Positions 62,130 to 64,000 of a stretch of 64,000 nt of DNA are shown here, one piece after another. This DNA is from Chitinophagaceae bacterium UBA1946 (lineage in GTDB: Bacteria > Bacteroidota > Bacteroidia > Chitinophagales > Chitinophagaceae): assembly GCA_002336815.1 (NCBI GenBank), contig DDEU01000008.1, forward strand, positions 58,082 to 122,081, read 5' to 3'. Made by a program: the position numbers and the translations under genes. Position 1 is the stretch's first letter. Every line of letters begins with the position of its first letter. A model generated the notes under the pieces. It had not been told where the DNA came from. It saw nothing but the letters and a program-made list of their open reading frames with translations, and ran no database searches.

Positions 62130-63935
62130 ATGACACAGGAGGAGTTCTCAAAGATCGCCCAAACCATTCCGTTACAACCCGGCATTTATAAATATTACGA
62201 TACTGACGGAGGTTTGTTGTATGTAGGGAAGGCCAAGAGCCTGCGAAAACGTGTAAGCTCATATTTTTCGAAAACCTTTACCAGCTATAAAACGCATGAG
62301 CTGGTTCAGCGGATCAGGCGGATTGAGTTCACCATTGTAAACAGTGAACAGGATGCTTTTTTACTGGAAAACTCATTGATCAAGAATTTTCAGCCCATCT
62401 TTAACATCAATCTTAAAGATGACAAAACCTATCCTTATATCGTAGTAAAGAAGGAACCATTTCCCAGGATATTTTTTACCCGCCGCAAGATCAATGATGG
62501 TTCGCAATACCTTGGTCCCTACACCTCTGTTAGCAAAGTGAGAGAATTGCTTGATTTTATCAAACAGAACATCCCTTTGCGAACCTGCAAACTCAATCTC
62601 TCCCCTGCCAATATTGAAAAGAAAAAATTCAAGGTCTGTCTTGAATACCACCTCGGCAACTGCAAAGGGCCCTGCGAAGGATTTCAGTCGCTTGAAGACT
62701 ATGAAGAAGGTATCGACAATGTAAAGAGTATTTTAAAAGGCAACCTTTCGCCTGTGATACAACAATATAAAACACAGTTGCAGGATGAGGTAGAAAAACT
62801 GGAGTTTGAAAAAGCAGGGGTCATCAAGAAAAAGCTGGAGTACCTGCAGGAATATAAATCAAAATCAGCTGTGGTAAATGAACGCATCGGTACGGTAGAT
62901 GTGTTTAGTATACTGGAAGAGAACGATACAGCTTACGTGAATTACCTGGCTGTAAGCAATGGCAGTATTATCCTCACCAAAACGATCATCCTTACTAAAA
63001 AGCTGGATGAGCCGGCCGCAGAAGTGCTGGGTTTTGCGATCGCCCAGCTCCGGGACACCTTTAACAGTGAGGCAAAAGAAATCATCGTGCCTTTTGCCAT
63101 TGCTTTTCCTGACCCTGCGATAGAAGTGAGCATTCCCAAAGCAGGAGATAAGAAAAAACTCCTGGAGCTTTCCGAAAAGAATGTTGATTATTTTAAGGAT
63201 GAACTGCAAAAGAAAAAGATGCTGTTGCTCGAAGATAAATCAGCAGGAGAGGTAAATGATGTACTGGTACAATTGCAGAAAGATCTCTACCTCAGTTCCT
63301 TACCGGTGCATATCGAGTGTTTTGACAACTCCAATTTCCAGGGAAGTTATCCGGTGTCTGCCATGGTGTGTTTTAGGAATGGCCTCCCCAGCAAAAACGA
63401 TTATCGCAGGTACAATGTAAAAACGGTGACCGGACCCAATGACTTTGCCACCATGAAAGAAGTGGTGTTCCGCCGCTATAAACGCCTGCGAGACGAGGGC
63501 AGCGCTTTGCCGCAACTCGTGATTATTGACGGGGGAAAAGGACAACTGGGTGCCGCCATGGAGAGTATTCATGAACTGGGACTGAACGGTCGCATGACGC
63601 TGGTGGGACTCGCCAAGAATGAAGAGGAAATATTCTTTCCCGGCGACAGCGAATCGGTTCGGCTGCCTTACAATGGCGAATCATTGAAACTCATCCGACG
63701 CATCCGCGATGAAGTGCATCGCTTCGGTATCAGTTTTCACCGCAACCAGCGAAGTCGTGGCACGTTCAGGAATGAGTTGGAAGAGATCCCGGGAATTGGG
63801 AAAGCGACGGTCGACTTGTTGCTAAAGCGGTTCAGGAGTGTAAAGAATGTGAAGATGCTCACGGAGGGAGAGATCGCAGAGGTGGTGGGTGCGGCGAAGG
63901 CTAAGTTAGTGAGAGCGCATTTTCATACGGCGTAA
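62130..63935 (+). CDS. uvrC: Excinuclease ABC subunit C
   Basis: The 601-residue nucleotide-excision repair nuclease has a GIY-YIG domain (PGIYKYYDTDG, YVGKAKSLRKRV), a UVR motif (EVEKLEFEKAGVIKKKLE, about 210-230), a C-terminal RNase H-like nuclease domain with ECFDNSNFQG and a DGGKGQL motif, and tandem HhH (EEIPGIGKATVDLLLKRF). It cuts both sides of a lesion with UvrA/UvrB. Length is normal. The window ends 65 bp downstream in a repetitive sequence. Confidence 0.96.
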   Translation: MTQEEFSKIAQTIPLQPGIYKYYDTDGGLLYVGKAKSLRKRVSSYFSKTFTSYKTHELVQRIRRIEFTIVNSEQDAFLLENSLIKNFQPIFNINLKDDKTYPYIVVKKEPFPRIFFTRRKINDGSQYLGPYTSVSKVRELLDFIKQNIPLRTCKLNLSPANIEKKKFKVCLEYHLGNCKGPCEGFQSLEDYEEGIDNVKSILKGNLSPVIQQYKTQLQDEVEKLEFEKAGVIKKKLEYLQEYKSKSAVVNERIGTVDVFSILEENDTAYVNYLAVSNGSIILTKTIILTKKLDEPAAEVLGFAIAQLRDTFNSEAKEIIVPFAIAFPDPAIEVSIPKAGDKKKLLELSEKNVDYFKDELQKKKMLLLEDKSAGEVNDVLVQLQKDLYLSSLPVHIECFDNSNFQGSYPVSAMVCFRNGLPSKNDYRRYNVKTVTGPNDFATMKEVVFRRYKRLRDEGSALPQLVIIDGGKGQLGAAMESIHELGLNGRMTLVGLAKNEEEIFFPGDSESVRLPYNGESLKLIRRIRDEVHRFGISFHRNQRSRGTFRNELEEIPGIGKATVDLLLKRFRSVKNVKMLTEGEIAEVVGAAKAKLVRAHFHTA

Positions 63936-63945
63936 TTTGTTTTCT

Positions 63946-64000
63946 GTTTCTCGCTGAGCGCTTTTCTCGCGGAGGTTTGTTTCTCGCAGAGCGCGCAGAG
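63946..64000. repeat. Short repeats at right edge
   Basis: TTTCTCGCTGAGCGC, TTTCTCGCGGAG and TTTCTCGCAGAGCGCGC are near copies within 55 bp. The element may continue beyond the window. Related TTTCTCGCAGAG-type intergenic repeats are common in Bacteroidota. Confidence 0.55.

Noticed and set aside
1..64000. tRNA, rRNA, IS element, prophage or defence island
   Set aside because: No cloverleaf-like segments, transposase, integrase, phage structural genes or defence-type nucleases were recognised; all larger gaps were inspected.

Overview
The window reads as a chromosomal segment of a member of the Bacteroidota, most probably family Chitinophagaceae. The evidence is type IX secretion and gliding lipoproteins (PorV, GldJ, GldB), many Bacteroidota-restricted families (DUF4251, DUF4292, DUF4783, DUF5683, DUF4173), TAnnTTTG promoter boxes in place of sigma-70 -10 boxes, an ECF sigma factor next to a membrane/beta-barrel protein of a kind I associate with this family, and weak Shine-Dalgarno sequences. 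No rRNA, tRNA, insertion sequence, prophage or CRISPR array is visible.

Layout. 1-2915 (-): N-terminal two thirds of an alpha-2-macroglobulin-like lipoprotein cut by the window edge. 3435-7443 (+): an unknown small protein, an Omp85-like barrel, a DUF4251 lipoprotein, a doubtful small membrane protein, a sigma-region-2-only protein and a DoxX protein. 7459-17723: mostly single genes, including a protein-glutaminase-like enzyme, a PAS/HATPase protein lacking its phospho-acceptor His, an S1/P1 nuclease with an OB-like tail, a YadA-head-repeat surface protein, a TSUP transporter, MTA/SAH nucleosidase, a frameshifted small membrane gene, a membrane-anchored phosphoesterase and an FMN reductase. 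17984-23299 (+): parA, parB, DUF5683, dapB, a NarL-type regulator and bshA. 23286-27825 (-): LytM/EnvC-like protein, DUF4292 lipoprotein, dut, ispF and porV. 28266-29822 (+): gldJ. 29903-32064 (-): compact Fe-S operon iscS-iscU-iscA. 32183-37621: methylmalonyl-CoA epimerase, MBL hydrolase, a 1141-residue propeller/Omp85 protein and a small porin-like barrel. 37694-43555 (-): membrane protein genes (DUF1361, DagK, DUF4173), a Coq4-like protein, an HTH regulator with its membrane partner and a class III aminotransferase. 43708-44920 (+): gamma carbonic anhydrase and two small proteins. 44969-49981 (-): moxR, DUF58, BatD-like protein, batA, then rsgA. 50136-58367: nadE, gldB, fatty acid desaturase, apaG, YjdI-like protein, nadC with an eIF1-like gene, DUF4783 and gpmI. 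58416-63935 (+): haem-binding protein, ECF sigma factor with its membrane/beta-barrel partner, a lipoprotein and uvrC.

How it fits together. Most of the window is housekeeping: NAD synthesis, Fe-S assembly, chromosome partitioning, lysine/cell-wall precursors, isoprenoid precursor, bacillithiol and nucleotide-excision repair. Interleaved are cell-envelope genes: T9SS, outer membrane barrels, many lipoproteins and the aerotolerance (Bat) cluster. No single cassette looks like a new defence system. The most unusual items are the histidine-less sensor, the signal-less glutaminase-like enzyme, the nuclease-OB fusion, the protein that appears to place a cytoplasmic tail, a transmembrane helix and an outer membrane barrel in one chain behind an ECF sigma factor, and a 28-bp inverted repeat in a divergent promoter region. 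All calls rest on reading the sequence; no database search was run.
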